DNA of 64,000 nucleotides from JAJEBT01 sp965221485 (GTDB lineage Bacteria > Pseudomonadota > Alphaproteobacteria > MPNO01 > UBA830): positions 3,224,001 to 3,288,000 of the forward strand of contig OZ244893.1 of NCBI GenBank assembly GCA_965221485.1. The letters run 5' to 3'. Below, piece after piece: positions 43,169 to 52,449 of this stretch (position 1 is the stretch's first letter; each line of letters starts with the position of its first letter). Below the pieces are notes generated by a model that worked only from the letters and a program-made list of their open reading frames with translations, made no database searches and was not told the origin of the DNA. Position numbers and translations under genes: made by a program.

Positions 43169-44611
43169 TTACTTGGCCTTCGATGGCAGCCAGGTTGCCA
43201 GTTCGGGAACCAGGATCAGCAGCACCAGCACCAGCAGCTCAATGAAGATGAATGGCATGGCCGCGCGAATAATCATGCCAATGCCTGTACCAGCGGGCGC
43301 GACCCCCTTCATGACGTAGAGCAGAAGCCCGAAGGGTGGGGTCAGAAGGCTGATCTCCATGGCGATCAGCAGCAGGACCATCAGCCAGATGACGTCGATG
43401 CCGAAAACAACCTGCAGCGACTGCGAACCGAGAAGAAAAAAGGGAAGTGTCAGCAGCAGCATGCTCACCTGATCCATGAAGGCGCCAAGAAACAGCAGGA
43501 TCAGCATCATGGCGATCACGACCGTCAGCGGGGTCAGGTTCATTGCGGTGACTTGCCTGAGAAGCCCGTCGGTTGCACCCGAATTCGAGAGCGCCTGCGC
43601 AAAGACCAGGGAGCCTGCGATGATGAACAGGATCATGATGTTGATCTTTGCGGTTTCCATCAGCGAGGTGGCGATCTGCCGCCAGTTGAAGTCTGCTGCC
43701 TCGATTCCGCTGATCCGGATCCGCTTTCGATAGAGACGAAAGAAATAGCATGCACCGAGCGACGCGAGGCAGCCAAGTGCTGCGGCTTCGGTCGGGGCTG
43801 CGATCTTGAAGAAAATGCTGCCGACAACGACCACAAAAATGGCGAACAGCGGAAGGACATAACAGATGAAGGGAAGGATCCGGTTCAGGAGGCGTCGATG
43901 GCGGCCTTCATAGCATCCGCTCAGGCGGAGCCGCCCCAAATCAAGTGTGACGGTGACCGGGTCGTCCAGCAGGCTGTCATCAGGCTGGTAGGAAGGTGCC
44001 AGATCGGGATCAAGCAGGCAGCGACCGATGACATAGGCCACAAACAGGATTGCCATCAACAGCCCGGGCACGATTCCGGCAATCAGAAGCTGGGCAACCG
44101 ATTGTTCGGCAAGGCTTGCAAGCAGGACCGCCAGGGCAGACGGGGGAATCAGCATTGCAATGCCGCCGACAGCCATGATCGGACCCATTGCGATCGTCGG
44201 ACGATAGCCACGGTTGATCATGTCGGGCAGCAGAACCGACCCGAGGATCGCCGTGTTCGCGATGGTTGAACCGGAGAGTGAGGAGAAAACCGTGCCGCCT
44301 GCGATGGAAACCACGGAAAGCCGGCCGGGAACTCGCGCAATCAACCGGTCTACGGCGCCAATGGCCTTGAAGGCGACCCCGGTCTGGAGCAGCATTTCTC
44401 CCATCAACAGGAACAGGCAGATCGGTGACAACGTGAACTTGATCGCGTTGTGAAACTCGGCCGGCATGAAGACGAGGCCGATGTCGCCGTTTATGAACAG
44501 ATAGGTGCCGAGGACATTGGCGGCAAAGAATGCGAGAGCGACCGGCAGACCCATGAACAGCAGGACACAGACGGTGCCCAGCAAAAGGGTCAGCGCGAGG
44601 TGCCACTCCAC
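43169..44611 (-). CDS. TRAP transporter large permease (DctM type)
   Basis: The 480-residue protein has about twelve transmembrane segments and belongs to the DctM family, the channel part of tripartite ATP-independent periplasmic importers driven by a sodium or proton gradient. The motif MGLPVALAFFAANVLGTYLF at the start and SSLSGSTIANTAILGSVLLP near residue 110 are characteristic. It follows the small permease by three bases and the binding protein gene further upstream, so the importer is complete and encoded in the order P-Q-M. Confidence 0.93.
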   Translation of the reverse strand: MEWHLALTLLLGTVCVLLFMGLPVALAFFAANVLGTYLFINGDIGLVFMPAEFHNAIKFTLSPICLFLLMGEMLLQTGVAFKAIGAVDRLIARVPGRLSVVSIAGGTVFSSLSGSTIANTAILGSVLLPDMINRGYRPTIAMGPIMAVGGIAMLIPPSALAVLLASLAEQSVAQLLIAGIVPGLLMAILFVAYVIGRCLLDPDLAPSYQPDDSLLDDPVTVTLDLGRLRLSGCYEGRHRRLLNRILPFICYVLPLFAIFVVVVGSIFFKIAAPTEAAALGCLASLGACYFFRLYRKRIRISGIEAADFNWRQIATSLMETAKINIMILFIIAGSLVFAQALSNSGATDGLLRQVTAMNLTPLTVVIAMMLILLFLGAFMDQVSMLLLTLPFFLLGSQSLQVVFGIDVIWLMVLLLIAMEISLLTPPFGLLLYVMKGVAPAGTGIGMIIRAAMPFIFIELLVLVLLILVPELATWLPSKAK

Positions 44612-44614
44612 GGA

Positions 44615-45139
44615 TCAGAACCCCGAATCAACTGATGGCCTGTCGACGTCACCCGCACGGGTCCGGTACAGGCGGAGAACGAATTCGATGGCGAGCAACA
44701 GAAAAGACAAGGCGAAAACACTCATCATGTACCAGTTGTCGATTCGCAGATCCTTGTCCGGCAGTGTGGCATCCGCATATTCGATGATCGTCGCCCGCAC
44801 ACCATAAAAGCAAAGCAAGAGGCACAGGGCCACGCCGCAGACATCCAGTATCCGCTCCAGCTGGAGGGCGGCCTGCTTTGGCAGCGCCGACGTCACGACA
44901 TCGACCCGGACATGGGCGCCCTTGCGAAGAACCCAGGGCGCCCCGATAAAGACGCCGATATAGAGTGTGTACTCGACCGCCTCATAGAGCCACCACATGC
45001 TGCCCCAGCGCATTTTCACCAGAAGGAGATTGAGGGGAACAAGGATCGCGATCAGGCCGATCGACAGGGCAACCAGCGCAGCAAGCCAGACAAGCACACG
45101 CTGGAAAGCCCGGTCGAAGCGATCAAGCCATCGGATCAT
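44615..45139 (-). CDS. TRAP transporter small permease (DctQ type)
   Basis: The 174-residue protein has four predicted transmembrane helices and the DctQ-type pattern MRWGSMWWLYEAVEYTLYIGVFIGAPWVLRKGAHVRVDVV, split over helices two and three. It forms the membrane scaffold with the large permease. It lies between the binding-protein and large-permease genes in one operon. Confidence 0.9.
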   Translation of the reverse strand: MIRWLDRFDRAFQRVLVWLAALVALSIGLIAILVPLNLLLVKMRWGSMWWLYEAVEYTLYIGVFIGAPWVLRKGAHVRVDVVTSALPKQAALQLERILDVCGVALCLLLCFYGVRATIIEYADATLPDKDLRIDNWYMMSVFALSFLLLAIEFVLRLYRTRAGDVDRPSVDSGF

Positions 45140-45202
45140 CGGATGCCCTGGGCGAACACTGACGCGGGCGGCGAGAAGCGGGCGGTGCGACGCCCGAAGG
45201 GT

Positions 45203-46183
45203 TTACCGGGTGAACAGCGCCCGCAATTTGGGACCGTGTTCGGGACTTCGGTCCACCACCTCTTTCCAGGCGGCGGTGACCGCGGCATTCACCCACTTTT
45301 TCTCGTCGGCTCCTGTAAATCGTATGACCTCCAGTCCCTGACTGACGCCCCAGTCGAGCGACTTTTTCAGCCGCTCCTGCTGGTAGGGACTGTCGGGGTC
45401 GGAGCGGCCTTCGAATTCCAGGCCAACAGTGTTGAGAACTGCTCGTTGGGCGTCGGACAGCGTTTTCCACTTCCGCAGGTTTGCAACCGTGAGCAGCGTG
45501 GCACTGTAAACGCCGGGCTCAACCCGGTACTTGGTCACCTTGGCCCAGGCTGGCACCCAGGCAATCGCGGGCCAGCCGAAGCCCTGCACCGTGCCATTCT
45601 CCATATAGGTGTATACCTGCTGGATGTTGGACCGCTGCACCGTGGCTCCCAGGGACGTGAAGAAGGCCGTATATACGGGCGAGACCCTGAGATGGAGGCC
45701 GGTAAGGTCGGGCTTGGTTATAGGCTTGTTAAGCCAAAGGTAGAACGGACCATTGTCGTCATGCCGGGCTATGAACTGAACGTTCTTGGCCGCAAGCAAT
45801 TTCTGGGCGTAATCAATAGCGCCATTCTGGCGGAGTTCCCTGTAGCTGCGTTCCGCAAGGCGAAAGACGGGCGCTTCGGGCAGGACATTCCCGAAATAGG
45901 CTTCAGTGCACCCGACCACATCATAGGCGCCACGCGCCATTTTCTGGGTCAATGTGAAGGGGCTTCCGATCGCGGGCGCTCCGCCGATCATCTTGATCTG
46001 AACAACGCCTTTCCCACGCCGGTTCACTTCCTCGACCAGCTGTTCATAAACGCGCGATGGAGGGCTTCCGATGGGAAAACAACTGGCACCATTCAATGTG
46101 ACCTCATTCGCGGCTGCCGTCGCCGCAAGACCGATGGATGCCACCGCGGCCAGCCCGACTGTCAATCCTTTGAACGTTCGCAT
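45203..46183 (-). CDS. TRAP transporter substrate-binding protein (DctP type)
   Basis: The 326-residue periplasmic protein starts with a Sec signal peptide (LTVGLAAVASIGLAATAAA) and has the DctP fold with the conserved arginine region LHLRVSPVYTAFFTSLGA near residue 160. The substrate is usually a carboxylate bound by that arginine. The ATG at 46183 is chosen because it begins the signal peptide; the open frame upstream overlaps another gene. Ligand identity cannot be read from sequence, but the catabolic surroundings suggest an organic acid. Confidence 0.9.
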   Translation of the reverse strand: MRTFKGLTVGLAAVASIGLAATAAANEVTLNGASCFPIGSPPSRVYEQLVEEVNRRGKGVVQIKMIGGAPAIGSPFTLTQKMARGAYDVVGCTEAYFGNVLPEAPVFRLAERSYRELRQNGAIDYAQKLLAAKNVQFIARHDDNGPFYLWLNKPITKPDLTGLHLRVSPVYTAFFTSLGATVQRSNIQQVYTYMENGTVQGFGWPAIAWVPAWAKVTKYRVEPGVYSATLLTVANLRKWKTLSDAQRAVLNTVGLEFEGRSDPDSPYQQERLKKSLDWGVSQGLEVIRFTGADEKKWVNAAVTAAWKEVVDRSPEHGPKLRALFTR

Positions 46184-46376
46184 GAATTCGAGCCCCTTTC
46201 TTCCTGTTCCCGCTTCCTGCCACCGAAAGGCGGGCAGTTTCGAAGCGGCGAGAATGTCATCAGGCCCGCACTGTAGTCCAACCTCGGGGACGGGGCAAAC
46301 GGGACTGGCAGCTGCGCCAACCGGCCGGGACCGGAATGCGCACCGGCTGTTCATCGGGTGCGGCTTCCGCGCCGGC

Positions 46377-47270
46377 TCAGAGATCGATCCGCATGCCGTC
46401 ATGGGCGAGGCGGAGTTCGCCCTGATAAGACTTCCGGATGTCGGTAACGACATCTTCCATGAGGTCGGGACCGATCAGATCGCGCGGCATGTGAACGGAC
46501 ATCAGGTCCTTCACGACGGGGTTGGTCGTGTCGAAACTCCCGAAATGAGTGGCGATGAGGCTCTTGCACTGGCTTTCGACGGCAATCCGGCCCAGTTCGA
46601 TCGGGCTGGTATGAGCCCAGGTTCCGACATTTGCCTTGCGGCGAAACTCCAGGGCCTTTTCGGGAAACGTGCATTCATGGATCAGAAGATCACAGCCTTG
46701 GGCCAGATCGATCAGCCGATCGCAGGGCGCGGTATCGCCCGAGAAGACCACGGATTTTCCGTCGGCCGTGTCCATTCTCAGGCCGAAACAGGGCGAAATC
46801 TCGCGCGGGATATGTTCGACGTAACATGCCGTAACCCGGACACGATCATCTTCAAACACAAGGCCGGGTTCACACTCCCGCACATCGGGTTTGAGAACAT
46901 GCATGTTCCCCTGGCGATTCCTGTAGGCTGCCCTGGCTTCGATATCCTTGGCAAAGGCGCCGTCAGCAAACTGGTGCTCCACAAAGGCGCCTGTGCCTGG
47001 CGGCCCCACGACAACGGGGCGGTTTTCTCGGTTCGTGATCCAGGTTGTGAGCAGAAAAAAAGCAAAGTCCGCAATGTGGTCGTAGTGAAGGTGTGATAGG
47101 AAGACCGTGTCCACATGAGCCGGATTTACATTGGAACGTATGAGCTGGTGTGTCGCTCCATGGCCACAATCAAACAGATAATGCCGGCCTTCGACCGTAA
47201 TCAGGATCGCTGAATGATTTCGGTCAGGATCCGGTGCGGCGGCAGCTGTGCCCAACATGATGATACGCAT
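46377..47270 (-). CDS. MBL-fold metallo-hydrolase (RNase Z/arylsulfatase-like)
   Basis: The 297-residue metallo-beta-lactamase fold has the zinc-binding motif HLHYDH (60-65), later ligands in VVFSGDTAP and a C-terminal ATHFGS. The beginning MRIIMLGTAAAAPDPDRN is like that of RNase Z-type hydrolases. It lacks the long exosite of true tRNase Z, so an ester or lactone substrate is more likely. It lies 193 bases upstream of the TRAP binding-protein gene on the same strand. Confidence 0.87.
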   Translation of the reverse strand: MRIIMLGTAAAAPDPDRNHSAILITVEGRHYLFDCGHGATHQLIRSNVNPAHVDTVFLSHLHYDHIADFAFFLLTTWITNRENRPVVVGPPGTGAFVEHQFADGAFAKDIEARAAYRNRQGNMHVLKPDVRECEPGLVFEDDRVRVTACYVEHIPREISPCFGLRMDTADGKSVVFSGDTAPCDRLIDLAQGCDLLIHECTFPEKALEFRRKANVGTWAHTSPIELGRIAVESQCKSLIATHFGSFDTTNPVVKDLMSVHMPRDLIGPDLMEDVVTDIRKSYQGELRLAHDGMRIDL

Positions 47271-47518
47271 GATGTCTCCCGATGGATATTGCGGCTATTG
47301 AAGGCTTCACCATTGGCGACCCACATCCTATCGTCAAGTCTGGTCCCTGCCGCTGGCGCGAAATGCCGCCAGGATCGGCCTGTGGGTCCGGGTCCCCGGG
47401 TTACAGGCCAAGGGCTCGCAAAGACACGCCATGATACCCCGGAGGCCAGGATGACAGGAAACAAGGTACAGACGACCCGTTCTGTTTCCATTTCCCCATG
47501 GTGTCCTGAACCTGTCTC

Positions 47519-47890
47519 GTGACAGCTTCCCGTAACCGTGTCCTCAGGCGGATCCTTCTGCTGGTTTTTGCGCTGGGCTGGCTCCCTTGCGGAATTGTTG
47601 TTCAGGGAATCGTGCGGTTCGGCATTCTGCCACCCGATCCCGGCCGCTGGATATCCCTGATTCCTGCCGCGGCAGCCGGGGTTTCCCTGGCGCTGGCCAG
47701 TGGACTGCTCTGGCGGTTCGGGCACAAGAGACGAGCGGTGACATGGTTCGTCATTCTGGCAGTCGTCACGATTCCCGTAACGACCATGGCGGGTCTCCTG
47801 GGGGCAGGGGCCATTCTGCTTGCCGGGGGACTTGTCAGCCTCCCCGCCTGGATTGATGTCGTTCGGGCAGCTCGAAACCGCAGGCGGTGA
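47519..47890 (+). CDS. Small hypothetical membrane protein
   Basis: The 123-residue protein has hydrophobic segments at about 11-33, 43-64 and 72-105, giving three or four membrane helices, and a basic C-terminal tail (VRAARNRRR). I do not recognise the family. The apparent start is GTG at 47519 without a clear ribosome site, so both the start and expression are uncertain. It lies divergent from the MBL hydrolase gene and 179 bases upstream of an Fe-S protein gene. Confidence 0.5.
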   Translation: MTASRNRVLRRILLLVFALGWLPCGIVVQGIVRFGILPPDPGRWISLIPAAAAGVSLALASGLLWRFGHKRRAVTWFVILAVVTIPVTTMAGLLGAGAILLAGGLVSLPAWIDVVRAARNRRR

Positions 47891-48069
47891 CGAGACGGAA
47901 TTCGGGACCGCGCTTGCGGGATCCTGCGGCTGGCCAGCCGGTCGGCCCGCACGCATCGATGGGCAGGGGCGCAGTGGATATTCGGGTATGGCGGCGGCGT
48001 CATCCGCGCTCTTGACCTGGCGCGGGCGCGCGTTTGGTGGCCGGTGCCGCTCCGTGCTAGTTTCCGCGG

Positions 48070-49422
48070 ATGAATGCGGACGGCCAGGAGGTCATGACCG
48101 AAGACCGGGACATGACCTGTGATTTTTTCGCGGCTCTCGAGATGCGTCGTGCCGGCATTCTCGATGCCTGCACCCGGTGCGGCGATTGTGTCAGGGTTTG
48201 CCCGATGCCCGAGCCTGCGGGTCTCGACGTATCCGATCCGGAAGCCGTTGCTGCTGGTATCCTCGAGCTGATTCGTACCGGAGACGGCCCGGATGCCGCG
48301 CGGCGCTGGGCTGAGATATGCACAGGCAGCGGCCACTGCATCCCGGCCTGCCGCTACGGCGTCAATCCGCGCTTCATGCTGGCACTCGCCCGGATTGCAG
48401 GCCTCCAGAGCCAACGGTCGCCGCAGGCGTTACGGGCGGAGGGCGGGCAGCAGTTCGGTGCAATGAGCCAGGGCGTGCAAACGCTGAGTCGTCTGCAGCT
48501 GCCGCCAGACCTCCTTGCACGGCTGGGACAGATCGAGGCGTCTGCTGCGGGCCCCGAGGATCCGGACATTATCTTCTATACCGGCTGCAATGTCCTGAAG
48601 ACCCCTCAGATCGCCCTGCTTTGCCTCGACGTGATGGATGCGCTGGGGGTGCGTTACGCGGTCCACGGCGGGCCAGGCCATTGCTGCGGTGTCTATCAGT
48701 TCCGCGCCGGCGATCTTGACAAGTTCGCAGCGTTGTCGGGGCGAACCATCGATCGGTTTGCGGACAGCGGTGTGCATGAAGTTGTGTCCTGGTGCCCGAG
48801 CTGCCAGGTTCATCTCGGAGAAGCTGCGCTGGAAACCCGCGCCGGTTCGGGCCACGCACCCTTCGAACTTACCCCGTTTGTTGTCTGGCTCGAACGTCAT
48901 CTCGAGGATTTGCAGCCTCTGATGACCCGGAGGGTCGAGAAACGGGTGGCGCTGCATGAACATCCAGGGGTTGCCGGCATCTCCGAGGCCGCGCAAAACA
49001 TCCTGAAAGCGGTGCCGGGGATCGACTTTGTTGACCTTGCGCAGCCTCGCGTCGGTTACATGTGCAATACGCTCTCCGTACTTCCCGACTTTAAGCGACA
49101 GGCGCACGCCGAACAGCTTGCTGCAGCGCGGGCGGCCGGGATCGACGCGCTTTGCGGCGTGTACCACGCGTGTCATCGTGAACTGTGCACTCACGAGCGG
49201 GACTGGCCTTTCGAAGTGGTCAATTTCATGGAACTTGTGGGAGAAAGCATGGGGATCCAGCGTCCCGATCTCTTCAAGCGGCTGAAGATCATGCAGGACG
49301 CGGACCGCATCCTTGCCGAGAGCGCCGACATGATTAGGCAATATGGCCTTGATGCCGCGCGGGTTCGCAGCGTGGTGGTGACCGCAATGCTCGGCGAACA
49401 GCCACTGCCGCTGGGCGGCTGA
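48070..49422 (+). CDS. Heterodisulfide reductase-related Fe-S protein with CCG domain
   Basis: The 450-residue protein resembles GlcF/HdrD-type electron-transfer subunits. A ferredoxin-like region carries CTRCGDCVRVC (Cys34, 37, 40, 44) and a second, imperfect motif CTGSGHCIPAC (Cys84, 90, 94), where Ser87 replaces one expected cysteine. One full CCG cluster (GCN... GHCCG... WCPSC) at about 173-242 and a degenerate second copy follow. It precedes an FAD oxidase gene, so the two may act together as a flavin dehydrogenase passing electrons to quinone. The reaction is not known. Confidence 0.87.
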   Translation: MNADGQEVMTEDRDMTCDFFAALEMRRAGILDACTRCGDCVRVCPMPEPAGLDVSDPEAVAAGILELIRTGDGPDAARRWAEICTGSGHCIPACRYGVNPRFMLALARIAGLQSQRSPQALRAEGGQQFGAMSQGVQTLSRLQLPPDLLARLGQIEASAAGPEDPDIIFYTGCNVLKTPQIALLCLDVMDALGVRYAVHGGPGHCCGVYQFRAGDLDKFAALSGRTIDRFADSGVHEVVSWCPSCQVHLGEAALETRAGSGHAPFELTPFVVWLERHLEDLQPLMTRRVEKRVALHEHPGVAGISEAAQNILKAVPGIDFVDLAQPRVGYMCNTLSVLPDFKRQAHAEQLAAARAAGIDALCGVYHACHRELCTHERDWPFEVVNFMELVGESMGIQRPDLFKRLKIMQDADRILAESADMIRQYGLDAARVRSVVVTAMLGEQPLPLGG

Positions 49423-49721
49423 AGACAAGCACGGGTTGCGAGAGAGACTCCTTCGCATGACCTCCGCTGTCTCCGCCCCGGTTCTCGTCAGGCCGCGGCG
49501 GGCCGGAACTGTCCCGGACCGCTATGCGTCGGTCGGGGCCTGTTGGCACCAATTTCGGCAGTGCGACGACCGCTCTGGTTTTCAGGAGGCTGATGTCTGT
49601 TGACCCGGATTGCGACGGCCCCCCTGCGGCACTGGAGAGGACGTTGCAAGGGCTTCCAGTTTTCGTGCCGGAAGTGCTGTGTCAGCAGGCGTGTGATCCG
49701 GTGCAACAGAAGGGCATAAAA

Positions 49722-51299
49722 ATGGCGCGGCGCAAATTCTGGGGATGGGGGAAGGTTGGCGAGGGTTTCAGCGATGAGGACATGAAACCCTTCGAGGCCC
49801 AATACGCTGCGGCGTTCGGTGTTGACGGGTTCAGTGTGCGTCCGTTTCCTTCCATTGATGAAATAGAGATCGACCCGCCCCGCCTTGCGCCGCCGGCGTC
49901 CCTTGCGCGGATTTGCACGGCCGATAAATGGGAACGTCTCGTTCACACATTCGGGTGCTCGTTTCATGAGCAGGTCCGGATCATGGATCGTGACTTCGAA
50001 GGCGCGCCGGATCTTGTGGCCCGACCCCGAGACGAACGCGATGTGGCGGCTCTTCTCGACTGGTGCGCCGTGGCCCAGGCGGCCGCCATTCCGTTTGGCG
50101 GCGGGTCTTCCGTTGTCGGCGGTGTTCATCCGGCGGTCGGGGACCACTTTCGGGGCACGGTTTCCATCGACATGGGTGCCATGGACCGTGTGCTGGAAGT
50201 TGACCGGACATCACGGGCAGCGAGAATTCAGGCCGGTGTATATGGCCCGCACCTGGAAAGCCAGTTGCGACCTCATGGTCTCACCTTGCGATATTTTCCC
50301 CAGAGTTTCGAATACTCCACATTGGGCGGTTGGATCGCGACACGGGGCGGCGGTCATTTTGCCACCCTGCTGACCCATATCGATGACCTGACGGAAAGTG
50401 TGCGGGCGGTGACCCCGTCCGGGATTCATGACAGCTTTCGGTTACCCGGTTCAGGTGCAGGCCCCAGTCCTGATCGCCTTTTTCTGGGATCGGAGGGCAT
50501 TTTCGGGGTCATTACCGAAGCCTGGATGCGTCTGCAGGACCGGCCGACCTTTAGGGCGGGGCAGAGTATCGGGTTCCGCCGATTTGTCGACGGCGCCGAG
50601 GCCGTCAGGGCAATCGCGCAGGCCGGGCTTTATCCGGCAAATCTGCGCCTGCTGGATCACAATGAGGTCAAGTGGTCGGGAACCGGTGATGGATCCGTGG
50701 CCGTGCTTGTTCTCGGCTTCGAGAACGCGGACCACCCTCTCGACAGCTGGATGTCCCGCGCCCTTGAGTGTTGCCGCGACCATGGCGGCCTACCCCTCGA
50801 TGGATCCGGAGACGGTGGTGACGCGGCCATCCGCTGGAGAGAGGCATTTATCAAGGGTGGCCATATGCGCGAAATGCTGACGGCCCGCGCAATCATCCGG
50901 GAAACATTCGAGAGCGCCATAACATGGGATCGGTTTGAAGCCTTCCACCATGACGTAACCAGAGCGACCGAGACCGCCCTGAAAGAGGCGACGGGGCGCC
51001 CGGGAATCGTCGCTTGCCGATTTACCCATGTTTATCCCGATGGACCGGCGCCCTACTACACCTTCATCGGGCAGGGTGAACCAGGACATCTGTCTGCCCA
51101 GTATGACACGGTGAAGAATGCCGTTTCCGATGCCATTATCGAAGGGGGCGGCACCATTACGCATCATCATGCGGTGGGGCGCGATCACATGCCCTGGTAC
51201 GGGCGGCAGCGCTCGGAAGTCTTCGCAACGGCCCTCAAGGGTGTCAAGGCTGCCCTGGACCCGGATGGCATCATGAATCCCGGGGTGCTGGTACCGTGA
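49722..51299 (+). CDS. FAD-binding oxidase, alkyldihydroxyacetone-phosphate synthase-like
   Basis: The 525-residue protein has a PCMH-type FAD domain (RPRDERDVAALLDW, PFGGGSSVVGG at 124-134, TLGGWIATRGGG) and a C-terminal catalytic cap with His481-483 (THHHAVG), as in AGPS and related glycolate/lactate oxidases. Prokaryotic members rarely make ether lipids, so a dehydrogenase role is more likely. The ATG at 49722 has AGAAGGG upstream; the frame is open to 49524, but the added sequence is not family-like, and the 299-base gap before it holds no other gene. It lies after the CCG Fe-S protein. Confidence 0.85.
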   Translation: MARRKFWGWGKVGEGFSDEDMKPFEAQYAAAFGVDGFSVRPFPSIDEIEIDPPRLAPPASLARICTADKWERLVHTFGCSFHEQVRIMDRDFEGAPDLVARPRDERDVAALLDWCAVAQAAAIPFGGGSSVVGGVHPAVGDHFRGTVSIDMGAMDRVLEVDRTSRAARIQAGVYGPHLESQLRPHGLTLRYFPQSFEYSTLGGWIATRGGGHFATLLTHIDDLTESVRAVTPSGIHDSFRLPGSGAGPSPDRLFLGSEGIFGVITEAWMRLQDRPTFRAGQSIGFRRFVDGAEAVRAIAQAGLYPANLRLLDHNEVKWSGTGDGSVAVLVLGFENADHPLDSWMSRALECCRDHGGLPLDGSGDGGDAAIRWREAFIKGGHMREMLTARAIIRETFESAITWDRFEAFHHDVTRATETALKEATGRPGIVACRFTHVYPDGPAPYYTFIGQGEPGHLSAQYDTVKNAVSDAIIEGGGTITHHHAVGRDHMPWYGRQRSEVFATALKGVKAALDPDGIMNPGVLVP

Positions 51300-51488
51300 G
51301 CCGGCACAGGGTCCCGATTTCTGCCGCCGTGGCCCGCGCCAACCGGAATCGGGGCGCGAGGGAGACACGTGCTGCCCGCCTGAGCCTCTGCGGAGTTCCG
51401 GTTTGAACTCGGGCGGGGTTCGAAACAGGATTCAGGGTTTACAGAATCGAGGCCAGCCATTGGCGGCACGGATCAGCAGGAGATTGTC

Positions 51489-52274
51489 ATGACAGATCCC
51501 AACGCTCCCATTCGCATCTGGTATCAGGGGTTTACCGACCCGGTGGCCCACAGGTCGTATGTCGGCAGGCTCGAGGCCCACCTCGACAGAATCGCGGGTC
51601 ACGGTGTCTCCGTGGAATTCCATGGCGTTGTTCCACCCGCGAGCCATCTGCACGCAATCGAGGAGTTGCGCTGCTCACTGAGCGCAATGGCCAATGCCCT
51701 GCGCGCCGAGGAGGAAGGCTATGATGCCTTCGCCATGGGCCATTTCCAGGAGGCAGGCATCCACGAGATCAAGGCGATGCTCGGCATTCCGGTGTTGTCG
51801 CTGGGAGAGGCCAGCATGCTCCATGCCTGCACCCTAGGGCGCAAGATCGGCCTGATCACCATCGACCCGGTTTTCATTCCGTGGCACGAGGACCAGGTCA
51901 TTCGTGCCGGTCTGTCCGAACGGGTTATTGGCGTGAGAGCCATGAAGACCTCGCCCGCAGATTACATGCGGGCGTTTGACGAGGAGGCGGCCTATCAGGA
52001 TGTCGAGCGTCAGTTTCGCGAACAGGCAGAACCCCTTCTGGAACAGGGCGCCGATGTGCTCATACCGGCGGGCGGGTTGCCGATGCTGCTGTTGTCGCAA
52101 AAAAAGGGGTTCACGATCGATGGCGCGCCTGTGATGAACGGCATCAACGCGCTGGTCATGATGGCGGAGGCGGCGGTGCGGATGAAACGTGTTGACGGGC
52201 TGGGTGTGAGCCGCCGCTCCAACTACGCGCATCCACCCGAGCCGGCCCTGGCGGCATTCCGCGAAATTCTCTGA
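51489..52274 (+). CDS. Asp/Glu/hydantoin racemase superfamily protein without catalytic cysteines
   Basis: The 261-residue protein has the fold pattern of the Asp/Glu/hydantoin racemase superfamily, with DAFAMGHFQEAG near 79-90 and ADVLIPAGGLPMLL near 188-201. At both places where the family carries a catalytic cysteine, this protein has His85 and Ala194/Gly195 instead. Ordinary two-base racemisation is therefore unlikely. The maleate isomerase branch also needs a cysteine, so a different reaction or a binding role is possible. The ATG follows GGAG. It lies in the plus-strand catabolic series. Confidence 0.75.
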   Translation: MTDPNAPIRIWYQGFTDPVAHRSYVGRLEAHLDRIAGHGVSVEFHGVVPPASHLHAIEELRCSLSAMANALRAEEEGYDAFAMGHFQEAGIHEIKAMLGIPVLSLGEASMLHACTLGRKIGLITIDPVFIPWHEDQVIRAGLSERVIGVRAMKTSPADYMRAFDEEAAYQDVERQFREQAEPLLEQGADVLIPAGGLPMLLLSQKKGFTIDGAPVMNGINALVMMAEAAVRMKRVDGLGVSRRSNYAHPPEPALAAFREIL

Positions 52275-52449
52275 AACTGTTCCCGGGCCCGCCAGTGTCT
52301 CTCCGTCCGACAGCGCGCTCCATGGTGAAAGGAATGAGGCGGTGCCGGGGCATGCCGGGATTTGACGGTGAAACACGCCTCACTGTCCTGCCATTCCGGA
52401 AGGGTCATGGCCGATCGCGCCCCTCGGAACCTGCAGAAGGGCTCATGAC

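Noticed and set aside
43004..44269. A 421-residue plus-strand open frame
   Set aside because: It lies antisense to the TRAP large permease gene, is full of Gln/His/Asp runs and has no family-like motif. The permease on the other strand has clear membrane helices and signatures.
44912..46276. A 454-residue plus-strand open frame
   Set aside because: It is the antisense shadow of the TRAP small permease and binding-protein genes, both of which are clearly real on the minus strand.
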